From: Ornithodoros turicata
Taxonomy: Eukaryota; Arthropoda; Arachnida; Ixodida; Argasidae
NCBI RefSeq assembly: GCF_037126465.1
Contig: NW_026999349.1
Location: 62,001-126,000, forward strand
DNA: 64,000 nucleotides
Direction of reading: 5' to 3'
The notes under the pieces are model-generated. The model was not told where the DNA came from and ran no database searches. It worked only from the letters and a program-made list of their open reading frames with translations. This document shows, one piece after another, positions 45,575 to 56,993 of this stretch (positions are counted from its first letter, which is position 1; each line of letters starts with the position of its first letter). A program made the position numbers and the translations under genes.

Positions 45575-45829
45575 TGTACGTCAATCCCTGGTGTGCCTCA
45601 AGCTCAAGGTTTATTGTGCACTATGAACGTCCCTCATGCAGGTTAGGTTCATTTGAAAGCGCACGCGTTATGGGGCCCACCAACGTCGACAGCCGTGACA
45701 CGTCTCACGAACCATCGAGGGTCATGATACTCGTCGGGTAGTTCCCTTTACTGTCCGAATCACGTACCCTTCCTGACGAGCGCCCCGTACTAAGATAGTT
45801 CGTTGAACGTGTAAGCGATAAAGGTCCTA
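45575..45829. other. No gene recognised
   Basis: Short interval between MITE copies; nothing identifiable. Confidence 0.4.
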
Positions 45830-45912
45830 CACTCTAATATCATCCCCACGTTGCACGCTGAGAACCAAACGTCGTTCAGAATGACACCGTTTTATTTTCT
45901 GATTTGTTACAG
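45830..45912. mobile_element. Truncated MITE (left end only)
   Basis: Contains degenerate gcacgctgagaaccaaac and tctgatttgtta of the same family, cut off at the start of the retrotransposon remnant. Confidence 0.5.
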
Positions 45913-45916
45913 GTTG

Positions 45917-46819
45917 TTGCCGGTACGACCTTCTGGGTACCTTCAGCCAATCGCACCGCCGTCGGCGCCGTTCGAGCAGATTGGGATGGATCTACTCGGG
46001 CCCTTCCCACGTTAGTCTTCCGGAAATCGTTGGATAATCGTCGCCACCGACTCCCTGACACGCTATGCCGAGACTAAGGCACTTCCACAGGGCACAGCAA
46101 CAGAAGTGGCGAAGTTCTTCATCGAGAACATCGTACTACGGCGCGGAGCTCCGACGGCCTTAATCATCGATAGGGGAACGGCATTTACAAGTAGGCTAAC
46201 AAAAGAAATCCATCGACTCAGCCACACCGCTCACCGGAGGACAACGGCGTACCATCCGCAGACGAACGGGCTCACCGAACGCCTAAACAAAACCCTTGCC
46301 GACATGATTTCGATGTACGTCGACGTCGAGCACAAGACATGGGACGAAATACTGCCTACGTCACGTTCGCCTATAACACGGCTGTCCAGGAAACAACGGG
46401 ATTCACACCGTTCCGCCTTGCGCACGGCCATGACGCATCGACTATGCCTGACGCGATGCTGGCCCACGAACCCAGTGATGGGGGAAACGACGCCCTGGAC
46501 TTCACACAGCGAGCAGAAGAAGCCCGCCAGCTGGCCAGACTACGCATTGGTCAACAGCAACGTCGATGAAAGAAGATACAATTTGCGCCGACGAGACGTA
46601 CGCTTCAGTCCAGGCGACTTGGTATGGGTTTGGACGCCGATTCGACGACTAGGCCTGAGTGAGAAGCTACTCAAGCGGTACTTCGGTCCCTACAAAGTAC
46701 TTCGACGCATTGGAGACCTGGATTATGAAGTGGTGCCCGAGGGTAGCGCTCCCTCTCGACGACCCCCGAGGACTGAAATAGTTCACGTCGTTCGACTCAA
46801 GCCGTACTACAGCAGGTAG
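45917..46819 (+). pseudogene. Ty3/gypsy integrase remnant
   Basis: C-terminal part of a Ty3/gypsy pol polyprotein. The integrase inserts cDNA copies into the genome. The DDE residues can be placed: first Asp in MDLLGPF (about 45986), second Asp in IIDRGTAF (about 46165), Glu in TNGLTERLNKT (about 46270). A chromodomain-less C-terminal tail follows (FSPGDLVWVW, then RYFGPYKVLRRIG) and the frame stops at 46817-46819. Breaks: a frame change near 46012, out-of-frame sequence between about 46362 and 46560 (the correct frame there contains AYNTAVQETTGFTPF), and a stop near 46567. Gag, protease, RT and RNase H are absent; the 5' side is cut at a MITE. Confidence 0.88.
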
Positions 46820-46918
46820 CGCTGATGACTGGCTGGAAGGAGACAGCTTGACAAAAAAAAAAGAAAGAGAAGAAGAAGAAGCGGCATCGAGACGATGCCA
46901 CGTCTACGGAGGGGGCAA

Positions 46919-47199
46919 TGCCACGAATCATCTTCGAGAAACTTCGAGGGCAGGCACGAAACGGTACATCTCATCCGGCGCGTGCTAAAGTTTCCAGACA
47001 CATCGCCTACACACGTGCTGTTTCTGGACCTTTCGGCGCGATGCTTAAATGCTTGTGCGCTCCAGGCTGGAGCATTCATTCATGCTTTAGACTCAGTTGT
47101 GTTCAGAGAGCTATCACTCTTGTGTTTTTGCTACCAAGTAGTTTAATAAACCGTTTGCTGTTTATTCGACGACTCGCCGGCCCATTCCGCTTCGTGACA
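46919..47199 (+). mobile_element. 3' LTR of the Ty3/gypsy element
   Basis: A purine-rich tract (ggaggggg) precedes a block starting TGCCACGAATC and ending TTCGTGACA, i.e. TG...CA ends, about 281 bp. It contains an AATAAA-type signal near 47145. The 5' LTR is not in the window, so the boundaries rest on one copy. Confidence 0.65.
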
Positions 47200-47959
47200 A
47201 TATACAGGGTGTCTTTTTTAGGCGAAACAGTTTTTCGTTAGAACAGAGTCGTTAATTAACTTTTTAATTATAATTAATTATAAAAGCCACGAAGTTGTCC
47301 CAATGAGAACATCTATTCCTTTTGGTGACCTGATATCGTAGCCGTTTTCAGTTTCTTTATTTTGTTTATTGCGCACCTTCGGAGACCCGTCTTTCCTTCA
47401 CCCCCAATGTCGAGAGGGTGAAAGAGCACACTGTCGTCACTTGCGTCCTGGGGTGCTAGACTCGTCGTATCTTGAAACACGAAGAAAGTTCAAGAAATGG
47501 GAGGGAAGGCAACCATTGGATGCTTTCCGTGGCCCACGTGAGCGCTCCTGACTGTCAATCAAACTTCAGGTCAATGTTACCGAGACGCGCGCACTTTGAA
47601 ATATTTTCATGACGTCAAAATGACGTTTTGGATGCTCGGGAGGATGGTGTCTTTGCAGATATCGACAATGTAAACAGTTCCGGAGATATGGGGAAACACA
47701 GCCGTTGGACCGTTTCTCTGTCACACCTGACGACGTGTCTTAAGACAACAAGATTGTCTTAAGATTAAGATTGTCTTAAGTGTAAGATTGTTAAGATTGT
47801 CTTAAGATTGACAATTGTCAATCAAACCAAAGTTCGAGGAAAGAGAAAATTCAGATTTTGGCTGAAGTTCCGTGACGTCAAAATGACGTTGCGCACCATT
47901 TTTTTTAGCGAGAAAAGTTCGAGGATAGATAGTGGCGAACTTTCAAGCTCGTTAGAAGG
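47200..47959. other. Non-coding interval with diverged direct repeats
   Basis: Starts tacagggtgtctttttt, a common arthropod transposon end. tgacgtcaaaatgacgtt occurs at 47610 and 47874, each preceded by tgtcaatcaaac at unequal distance. A short tandem of aagattgtctt occupies about 47745-47810. Confidence 0.5.
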
Positions 47960-48480
47960 ATGGCGGCCGCTTTTGTTGCCGTGCGTTTACTGCTGCGTCG
48001 CCGGCGCCGCGTTTATCATGAGGATGAGGACGCATTTGAGATGCCCAACGAGGAATTTCGGCGACATTACCGGCTGTCGAAGGAGACTGTTCGTTTTCTG
48101 TGTGACCTTCTGCGCAACGCCGAGAGTTTGCGCAGGGCGCACTTCACGTCACGGACTATGACAGTTGAGCAACAGGTACTCTGTGCGCTTCGATTTTTCG
48201 CCACAGGAAGTTCTCAGGGGATTGTGGCGACAGATAGAAACCTGTCTGTGTCACAGAGAACTGTGAGCCGAGCTGTACGAGCTGTTTCCGCAGCAATTGT
48301 ACAGGAACTCGGCATGAGTGGATCAGCTTCCCCAGTGACGCTGCTGAAAGGGCAGCCAGCAAGGAATCCTTTACGAGGCGGGGCTCACGATTTGCTGGCG
48401 CCATAGGAGCAGTGGACGGAACGCTGATCTCGATTCTGGGGCCCTATTCCGAGCTACTGGTTGCGCGTGACCGACACTGT
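47960..48480 (+). pseudogene. HARBI1-like (PIF/Harbinger) transposase remnant
   Basis: N-terminal half of a Harbinger nuclease. The frame starts MAAAFVAVRLLLRRRRR and contains NEEFRRHYRLSKETVRFLC, then VLCALRFFATGSSQGI and VSQRTVSRAV, the helix-turn-helix region of HARBI1-type proteins. A frameshift near 48340 displaces the next part; in the other frame GAIGAVDGTLI carries the first catalytic aspartate (about 48412). The rest of the DDE domain is missing, so it is inactive. Confidence 0.85.
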
Positions 48481-48932
48481 CGGTAGGCGAGGATCGCTTG
48501 CCCTCGATCGACATTGCGGGAACGACACATGCAACTTTTGATATTCCGACGGCGCGGCGTGCTTGAATCGCGAGGTGCACCGCACGAGCTCGCGAGTTGT
48601 TTGCCACCGATGGCACGTGCTGCGTGATGTCACGTAACGACGGCACCGAGCATTTGGTATTTCCTTGCCTTCTAAACGGGGGAATTGCATCTGCGCAAAA
48701 TGTCATTGCAGTCTGCATGAGCACGCGCTCGGGTCATGCATCTGCAAATTCCACCATGGATCTGCGCAAAAAGGAAGATGCTTTATTTGGGCGAGAGTTC
48801 TCAAATTAGGAATGAGCTATGCGATTCAGTCTATTAACACAATACAGCGAGCGTAATGCATTAGCGCAAAATGCGCGTGCCCTGTTGCTCGTGCACTGGG
48901 ACGCATTCGCGCTGGTTTCACTTACCACCACC
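48481..48932. other. No gene recognised
   Basis: Short interval; the word tctgcgcaaaa occurs twice near 48690 and 48765. Could be the promoter side of the MULE transposase. Confidence 0.35.
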
Positions 48933-50134
48933 ATGGATTTGGTTAACTGCAGTAGCGACAAATCCAAGGATATAATTGTTCTAGGTAGTGGATTTAAGTT
49001 TCGCCGTGGCTACACAAGAAAAGATACATCTGTAAGATGGCGATGCACTGTGAAAAATTGTAGTGCTGGCTTTTCCACCACCGGTCAAGAAACCATGGTG
49101 CAAGATTACCTACAGCGTCTCTCCCACAACCACGAGGCATCACGCCACAAGTTAGACAGGCAAGTGGTACGAGCTGCAGTGAAACAAAAAGCTGCGGCTA
49201 ACTGCACAGAAAAACCGTCGCGACTAATCTGCGCGGAGATACGAAAGGCAGAAACACATGAAGCAACTTTCGATCACACTGACATGAAATTCCTTCGAGA
49301 AGTGGCATACCGTGCGCGGCGACGTATACTCTCTCGTCTCCCAAAATCCAGAGAAGACGTACACAAAATTTTGACATAGTCTGCATCTTTAACAACAACA
49401 AACAGGGAGAAAGCTTCGTACTGGCGAATGACAGCAGCATGGGAGTGGTTGTCCTTTCATGCGCATCAAATGTTTCGTTTCTTTGCACCCTGGACAAGAT
49501 TTTCGTGGACGGAACATTGAGATCATGCACGAAGTACTTCAAACAACTCTTCACAATCCACGGCCTCCGGAATGGTATTTACGTCCCGCTCGTGTTCAGC
49601 TTGCTGCCATCGAAATAAGAAACATGCTACTTGAAGATGATGCAGTTGGTCGAGCAGGCGGAAGCGGGCAAAACTTTTGAACCAACAACAGTTGTTGTCG
49701 ACTTTGAGACAGCCATTCACAATGCCGTAAGACCCTCCTGGCCAAATGCTAACATTGTAGGATGCCGATTTCACCTAGGCCAGGCATGGTGGCGCAAAAT
49801 TCAGAAACTGGGTCTGTCACCGTCTTTCAAGCGTGAGAATTCCGAAGTGGGTTTATGGCTTAAACAGGTGTATGGTTTGCCATACCTTCCACCATCAGAA
49901 GTTGCAGCTCCGCGGGAAGAAAAGCTCCGGCTATTTATAGACTATCTTGTCAATGAGTACATCAAAGACGGCTCTCGCTTTCCTCCGGAAATGTGGGCTG
50001 AGATGACTGACAACAGGCAGAATACCACCAACGCCTGTGAGTCGTTCCACAGTCGATTCAATGGGTGCTTCTACAGTCCACATCCAGATTTCTTTCGATT
50101 CTTGAGCGTTCTGTTGGACTTTCAGGTGGAGACA
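48933..50134 (+). pseudogene. FLYWCH-MULE transposase, frameshifted and split by a giant palindrome
   Basis: The frame from the ATG at 48933 carries a FLYWCH zinc finger (GFKFRRGYTRKDTSVRWRC, then NCSAGFST and HNHE), a DNA-binding domain often fused to Mutator-like transposases. A frame change near 49370 leads into the MULE domain, with catalytic residues in IFVDGTL (about 49500), VVVDFETA (about 49700) and TNACESFHSRFN (about 50035). An in-frame TAA lies at 49616-49618. At 50134 the gene is cut by the 13.5-kb palindrome; the same frame resumes after the GAGACA duplication at 63626. The chance frame continuing into the palindrome ends within 15 nt. Inactive because of the frameshift, the stop and the insertion. 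Confidence 0.88.
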
Positions 50135-53100
50135 AGTAGTATTGGATAAACACGACTTAACGAGCAACATGACACCTTCCTCCTCTCTCACCCCCCCTGT
50201 TACCCCCAATTTTGCAATTTGCACCCCCACCAATTTTTTAAAAATTTTTTTTTCTATTTTTTCACTTAAAATCGCTCATACACGCATAAGAATGTGATAA
50301 TAGAGCGTAGAATATAATTTTCAATTAATAAATTCAATTACTATTCATTCCAACGAGAGAGAGAGAGGAGGAAAATATCAAATTATCGTTAAGTCGTGTT
50401 ATTCTATAACGAGACACACGAAAAGAAGCGCACATACGCATAAATGCACTTTCTAAACTCATTTAATAATTCAAGTCATTACTATACACATTCAATTCAT
50501 TAATGTGTCAGTCCAGGTTCGGTAACAGCATCAGCCCATGGGCGCCGCCATTTGCAAAGCGTCACACCAGGCAGTTCGGAAAGCATCACGTCAGGTGGCA
50601 GCACCGCTGTCATCATGGGGACTTCCGTGGAATGCAGAAAGAAACAAAACAAAAAAAAGTGCTAACGAGGGGAAAACACGCGCGAAAACAGGCACACACA
50701 CACAAAATTTTCACCATCGCGAATATGTGCGGGCATGCACCGACGAGAATAGCAACAAGGGTCATTGACAGAATGGCGTACAAGGGAATTGCGAACATGT
50801 TTGGGCATGCACGGACAAGAATAACAACAACAACAAGGGGAAGACTTTCTACTAATCGCAACAAGGTAAATCGCCAAACATACACTACTCCAATACACGC
50901 TGTCAAGTAATCGGAGTTAGGGGGTAGGTAAACGCGACAACAGAAGAAGTATTGAAACGACAACTCACCGGCACCGAAGTATTTCCACACACATCACTCA
51001 GTCAAAAACAGTCGCTCGTCACGAAATTCGTGGCGAGGAGAGCACCAACAACATGACCGCCACTCAGAGATCCACCCGAAGCAATGAAGCGTCCGTTGAT
51101 TTCTCCGCCAGGGCATCAGGAGCTCTGCACTGTCATTGGTCGTGACGTCATCCGTTCCAAAGGTCGTCCAGAGAGGAGAGCTTCGCAAATCCCCCTCTGT
51201 TATTCATTAAATATAGTAACCAGTTATGACGTCACTGTTTATGGAAATCTTGCATTAAAGCGAAATCCAGACGGGTGCTCACCTACACCACAACCGTTGC
51301 CCTAGCTTCCCCTGCGAGAATGAAGCACTGGTCTACCAGACACCGCGCTGTTTGACGTCATCATTTCCTCCCATTGTCTTAGGCTGCTCCTGTGAGCACC
51401 CAACCACCGCCCAAACGGTCAACGTTTCAAAGTTCGCTCTTGCTATCAGGAGTGAAGAATGCGCGCCAGACAAGAGTGCTTCATGCTCCCTGGTATTAAT
51501 TGAATTTACATCGCCATATTATTTTCTTTACTGCGCTATTACTGATTTTTCATTCTTACATTAAAAATTACAAAAACTACTACTACTACAAAAAAATGCT
51601 CTTGCTCCTGTTATTGAAGGTCATATGAAATTACTCTAATTTTTAACAGTCATAAATTATATTCACTCATTAAAGGAAACACCATCCATGCGCAAAGGCT
51701 GAGAAAAAAAAAAACTGAGCCTTGCAATTAAGCGCTATTTCCTCGGAGACTTACTAAATGACTAAATAAACATATCAAAAAGCGCTTTTTCTACTTTCAA
51801 TCATTGTGAACCATATCAAAATTTTTTGTACAACAATTCAAGAAACTAATCATCGCTCTCTTCATGGACGCTGTTGCTTCTGTCTAAAATAACTGCCCCT
51901 ATTGAAGATGAGAAAATAATAAGGCGAGCCTGGACCACTCAAGGTGATCAATAGGCTTACTCAATGCGCGAAAATCATATTTTCTTTCTGATTTTGCTCT
52001 TTAAAAGTAGCGCACTATCCACAAAGCGCGATCTCAGTTGTCTCGCGACGTAAACCCCCAATTATTATTATTATTATTATTAACCATAGAGCGCGCCAAG
52101 TTTTCCTTAACCCCCATTTCTGCTTGCTACATGATGTGCCATGCAGTGACGCAGGGCAAGAATGAATAAATTTAGCATATGAAACGTATTTTCACCATTC
52201 CGTTTTGCAGCTTGCTTCCATGCATGAGCAGACACACAACCCTACCTTTTTTGTTCACGTTCGCTATGAAATTTAATTATTATTACTTGAAATGGAATAA
52301 ACTGCAGCAGATTCGTCTCACAGAGACGGAAATTTGCATTGAACGCTCAGATACCCTATTTTCTGCGCTACGACTGCAAAATTAAGCACCATCATCAACA
52401 CATAAGTCATAATACGTGTAATGCCTTATCGAGCAATGTGCATACCGACAGGCATGACAAAACACAGAACAAACACACACTCCCGTTTCTACAGTCCGAA
52501 AATTATGGAACCGCGTAATTGTAGCACCCTGAATTTACCAGGAAATCTAAACTTGAACAGAGCTAAAAGCTCGACAAAAGCTAACACGGACAAACAACAA
52601 CTGAAAAACAACAATTAACAAACACACCCATTCGTTTCTGCTGTCTGAATTCGCGCTAAATGCGTGAGCGATTCCAAGAGCAAGCACACCGTTTGAAGAA
52701 AGCCTAACAAATGTAGCTCAACACAGCCCTCGCCACAATAGCCGGGTGGGAGGCGGCACGATTCACAAAAAACGACTTCTCTTGCTGATTTTGCTTTTAA
52801 AACACGGTTAACTAGCAATTAAGCGCTCCAAGTTTTTCTTACTTCTCATTCCTTCCTGCGTCTTCCGCGTCCTGTCATGCAATGAAGCATGGCAAGAATT
52901 AGTAACTTTAGCATATGAAAGTCATTTTCACCATTCCATTTCGAAATTTGCTTCCATGAGCAGGCACACAGCCGCCCGTTTTTGTTTTTTTTTCACATTG
53001 GCTATGAAAATCCAATAATCATACTTACTTCCAACAAATTGCAGTGAAATCCAGATTCGATTCACGGAGACGATAATTTCTACCCTCTGCGTTAAGCGCC

Positions 53101-56100
53101 CAGATACCCGTATTGATGCTGGAATTGTAATAGCTATGACTGCAAAACTTAAGCACCTTCATCAACATAACAGTTATAATGCATGTCATGCTTTATCGAG
53201 CAAAGGGCATGCACAAGAATCGTGAAGCATCACAAGATACACGCTAACAAACAACAACTCACAGACACACACACATACATTTCTCCTCTCGGAAAATTAT
53301 TAAGCAGCATAATACGACATACTCTGAATTTTACCGATAAAACTAAGTTTGGACACAGCTACAAGCACGACAAACGCGCAATCTATCAACCTACAACAAT
53401 AACTGACGGTTAACTAGCAAACACACCATTTAATTCTACGCTAAAGGCATGAGCGATTCGATAAGAACAAAGCACACCGCTTTATGAAAGCCTAACAGCT
53501 ATGTAGTTTTAATACGGCCCTCGCTGCGATAACAGCGTGCAAGGCTCATAAAATCGGTGCGAATCCTTGTAAATTAGCGTGCCCAAAACAAGCACTTCAC
53601 CTTGCCCGCAAGTCATTCCACAAAGGACTCTATTAAAAAACGCGCGCGATAAACCTCATTTTTTAAACTAATATTTCGCGCAATCGTACATAACTTCTTT
53701 ACTCGACCGACAGGAATAGGCATACACAAAGAACTCACTTGCCAAGTGGGGTCCCCGCATAAAGTACGCCCGCACACAACAACAACAATAAATGATGACG
53801 ATTAGATTGGGTGTGGTGGGGTGCTGTGGTGGGTTGAGGCACGCACACAGACACACATACAGACTCACATTTTTCATTACACACAACGTGCGTCGCGAGT
53901 CTTCACAGTCACAGAAATCCATATTATTTCTCTAAGTCAATAATTATTCATCGCAAAACACTGCCCATATATACTATGTATGCAGCCATGAAACAATAGG
54001 GCTTCGGTTCGGATGTAATAGGATTCACCGTCTGCCGACCGACGCGTACGAGAGAGAGAGAGAAAAAAAAAGAAAGAAGAACACGAGTGAAAGCAGGCCA
54101 GGAATGCGCGTTGGCTATGGCTATGCGTACAGAAAAAAAGAAAGAAACGGTGCCATCATGCTCATATGCAGCATCTCTAATACATCTCCCTATTATTATT
54201 ACTATTTTCAACAACATCAACACCATAATACAGATGGGCTACACGAAATTCTGATTCTTTCCTTTTACTTGTATTCGCTTCCACTAAAATAATTTGAAGG
54301 AATAATATACAGTGGAACAGGAAAATGAGAACAGAATTTCAGCATACGCTACAGGCTGGTTCACCTAACAAGCTCGAAACCTTTCTGAATATATCCTGCA
54401 GGTACTGGAATAAAGATTTATCGCAAAGATAATCATCTGCTGCACGTCGTATTTTTTAAAATAAGAAATGGTAAAAACACTCGCTCTCAGCGTGTTAAAC
54501 GCTATATGTAGCAAATAATAACAACAATATCAGGGCATTTTTGTTCTTTATTTCGTTATTTCCAAGAGCTCATTACTTTGTGCGAGCCATAGAAAAATTA
54601 AAAATTTATGCTTTGCTGCCGTTAAAGTAGCACGAAAACGCACTCGAATAGCAAAGTGCATATTGTCAAGCATAACAAATGCACACGCTAACGACAACAA
54701 TAACTACTAACAAACACAACCCTTCATTTCTACTGTCTGAATTCGCGGTAGAAGCGTATAAGTGCTTTCACAAGAACAAGCACAGTGCTTGAAGAAAGTC
54801 TATAACAAATGTAGCTCAACGCAGCCCTTCCCACAATCACCGTGTTGAAGGCTGTATTTTCTTTCTGAGTTTGCTTTAAAAACGTAGATTAAACAGTTTT
54901 TCGCACATAACATTTCTGCTTGCTACGTGACGCGTCCTATCATGTAATAAAGCAGGGAAAGAATTACTAAATTTAGCACACAAAAAAATGTTTTGCGATA
55001 CCGATTCGCAATTCGCTTTCATGAGCAGGCACATCCCTTCCCTTGTTTGTTCACAACTTTACAGCGCGCATGAAATTTAAACACGATTTCTTAAAATGCA
55101 ACAAATTACTGCAGAATCGTCTCACGGGGGCTGGAATTTCTACCATCGGCGTTAAGCGCTCAGATACCCGCATTTTTGCACAAATAGCAAAATAGCTATG
55201 TCTGCAAAAAGTAAGCACCTTCAACAAGTTCATAGTTCCTGTCATGCCTTATCGAGCAATGTGCATGCCGACAGGCATGACAAAACACAGAACAAACACA
55301 CCCATTTCTGCTGACAGAACTGAGCCGTACAATGAGGCACGGAGCAACCCGGGCAAAACAAGGGCTCACACATTCAGTGAGCAGTGACTACTCCTTGATC
55401 AGCATAATACCACATACTGTGAATTTTACCCCAAAAACTCAGCTTGAACACAGCTACGGGCATGACAAATGCACGTGCTAAACAAAAAACTGACAAACAC
55501 ACGCTTGCACTGATACTGTCTGAACTCGCGTCAAGTGAGTGCCACCATAAGAACAAGCACTCCGGTTCTTGCTGTTGTTGTTGCTCTTAACTAACAAATG
55601 TAGCTTGATGCAGCCCTCGCTGTGATGACCGCGTGGAAGGCTCATAAAATCGATTCGAATCCTGGTAAAATAGCGCGTCCACAACAAGCACTTCACCTTG
55701 TTTGCAGGGCACCCTGTACCCATCTCTTTTCAGAAAACGCGATAAACTTTATTTTTAATCAATATTTCGCGCTACAGTACTTTTCTTTCACACGAAAAGG
55801 CGTACACAATGCGGAGATTACTTACTTACTTTTCAAGTGACTTCCTAGCTTCACAAATACAGACGCCCACACATATTTTTCATACACACAACGAGCGTCG
55901 CCTATTCAAACTCCCAAAAGTGTCTTCCCAGCCACATTATTCCTCAGGTTATATCCAATAATTATCCAACGACAAAATACGCAACACACATATGCGCCAG
56001 TGGTACAAAGGACAGCGCGTCTTCGCACCAGATGTAATAGGAACTTCCACGCAGACGACACCAGCTAAAAACAAATAAAGCAGCTCAGAAATGAACATTG

Positions 56101-56770
56101 CCATTGCGTACAGAAAGACATCGAGCTCCATGCAGTAATAAAAAAAGATGAATAACACAGAATTGGAATTCGTTGCCTCTTGCTTTATTCACTTACACCA
56201 AAATATTTTGAAACAATACTACAGAAGCGAGTCAAGCAATTGAGCAAAGATGGATCTGGATGGATCTGGATTCGCTATACACACAGCACCTCTAAGCCAT
56301 TTTTAAACCAAACGAGAATGCATGTATTCATTAGTATGCTATAATAATCGTAACAAAAAAGAAAAAAAAAGAAAGGAATGCATGTTCGCTATACATCCAT
56401 GAGAAAACGGTGCCGAGCTTTTGCGCGGCAGTTATGATACAGAAGGGTTATGTTTGCTTTTATTTCGTTGCACCCATATATTTTGCAAGAATACTATAGA
56501 GTGGAACGGGTAAATGCGATCATCATTCGCTACACACTGTAGCTGTCATCATTTTTAAACCAAACCAGTTGACATGTGTTCATCAGCATACGACCTTTCA
56601 CTAGATAGATAAGTTGCTAATGACACTCACAAAATTGCCATACCAACATCATTGACTGCAAGCTTCAGTGCCCAAAGAGCAATGCGCGCCCATCAGCATG
56701 CCTTGGACTCACTTCGCACACATACGATACCTTTCTTAATATATCCTACTGCCACCGGAATGAAATGTTT
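50135..56770 (+). repeat. Left arm of palindromic element 2
   Basis: Reverse complement of 56994-63625. Repeated module landmarks include tatcgagcaatgtgcat (52430 and 55250, variant at 53193), gcagccctcgc (52720, 55610; variants 53510, 54820), and the TGACGTCA sites at 51143, 51227 and 51353. Nothing protein-coding is recognised; the open frame 50503-50910 has no motif. Confidence 0.9.
50146..50405. repeat. Nested terminal hairpin, left end of element 2
   Basis: acacgacttaacga and ccttcctcctctctc near the end recur inverted as gagagaggaggaaaat and tcgttaagtcgtgt at 50356-50405. This gives a ~260-bp hairpin inside the large palindrome, as in element 1. Confidence 0.82.
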
Positions 56771-56993
56771 ATATATTTATCGCAAGGATAATCATCTGCC
56801 TCGTGTCGTATTTTTTATTTTTTAAGAGACGCCAAAAGAGCCTCACTTTCGTCGTGTTAAACAGTACGTAGAGACTGATACAATCGAGGGCAGGGTAATT
56901 TTTCTTTATTTATTTTATTTTTTCTTTAGAGTTTATTATTTTGTACGAGTCATCTAAATTTAACATGTCTGCTTTGCCGCTGTTAAAGTGATG
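56771..56993. other. Spacer of palindromic element 2
   Basis: Unpaired centre of the palindrome, AT-rich. It is a diverged copy of an arm segment (about 54417-54640), sharing tttatcgcaa, ataatcatctgc, cgtgttaaac and tgctttgccgctgttaaag, so the loop is another module and not foreign cargo. Confidence 0.75.

Noticed and set aside
50503..50910. A 135-codon open frame, present in both arms of palindrome 2, as a possible element gene.
   Set aside because: Composition is low-complexity (K, T, R and H rich with repeated ATR words), it overlaps an equally long frame on the other strand, and no motif is seen.
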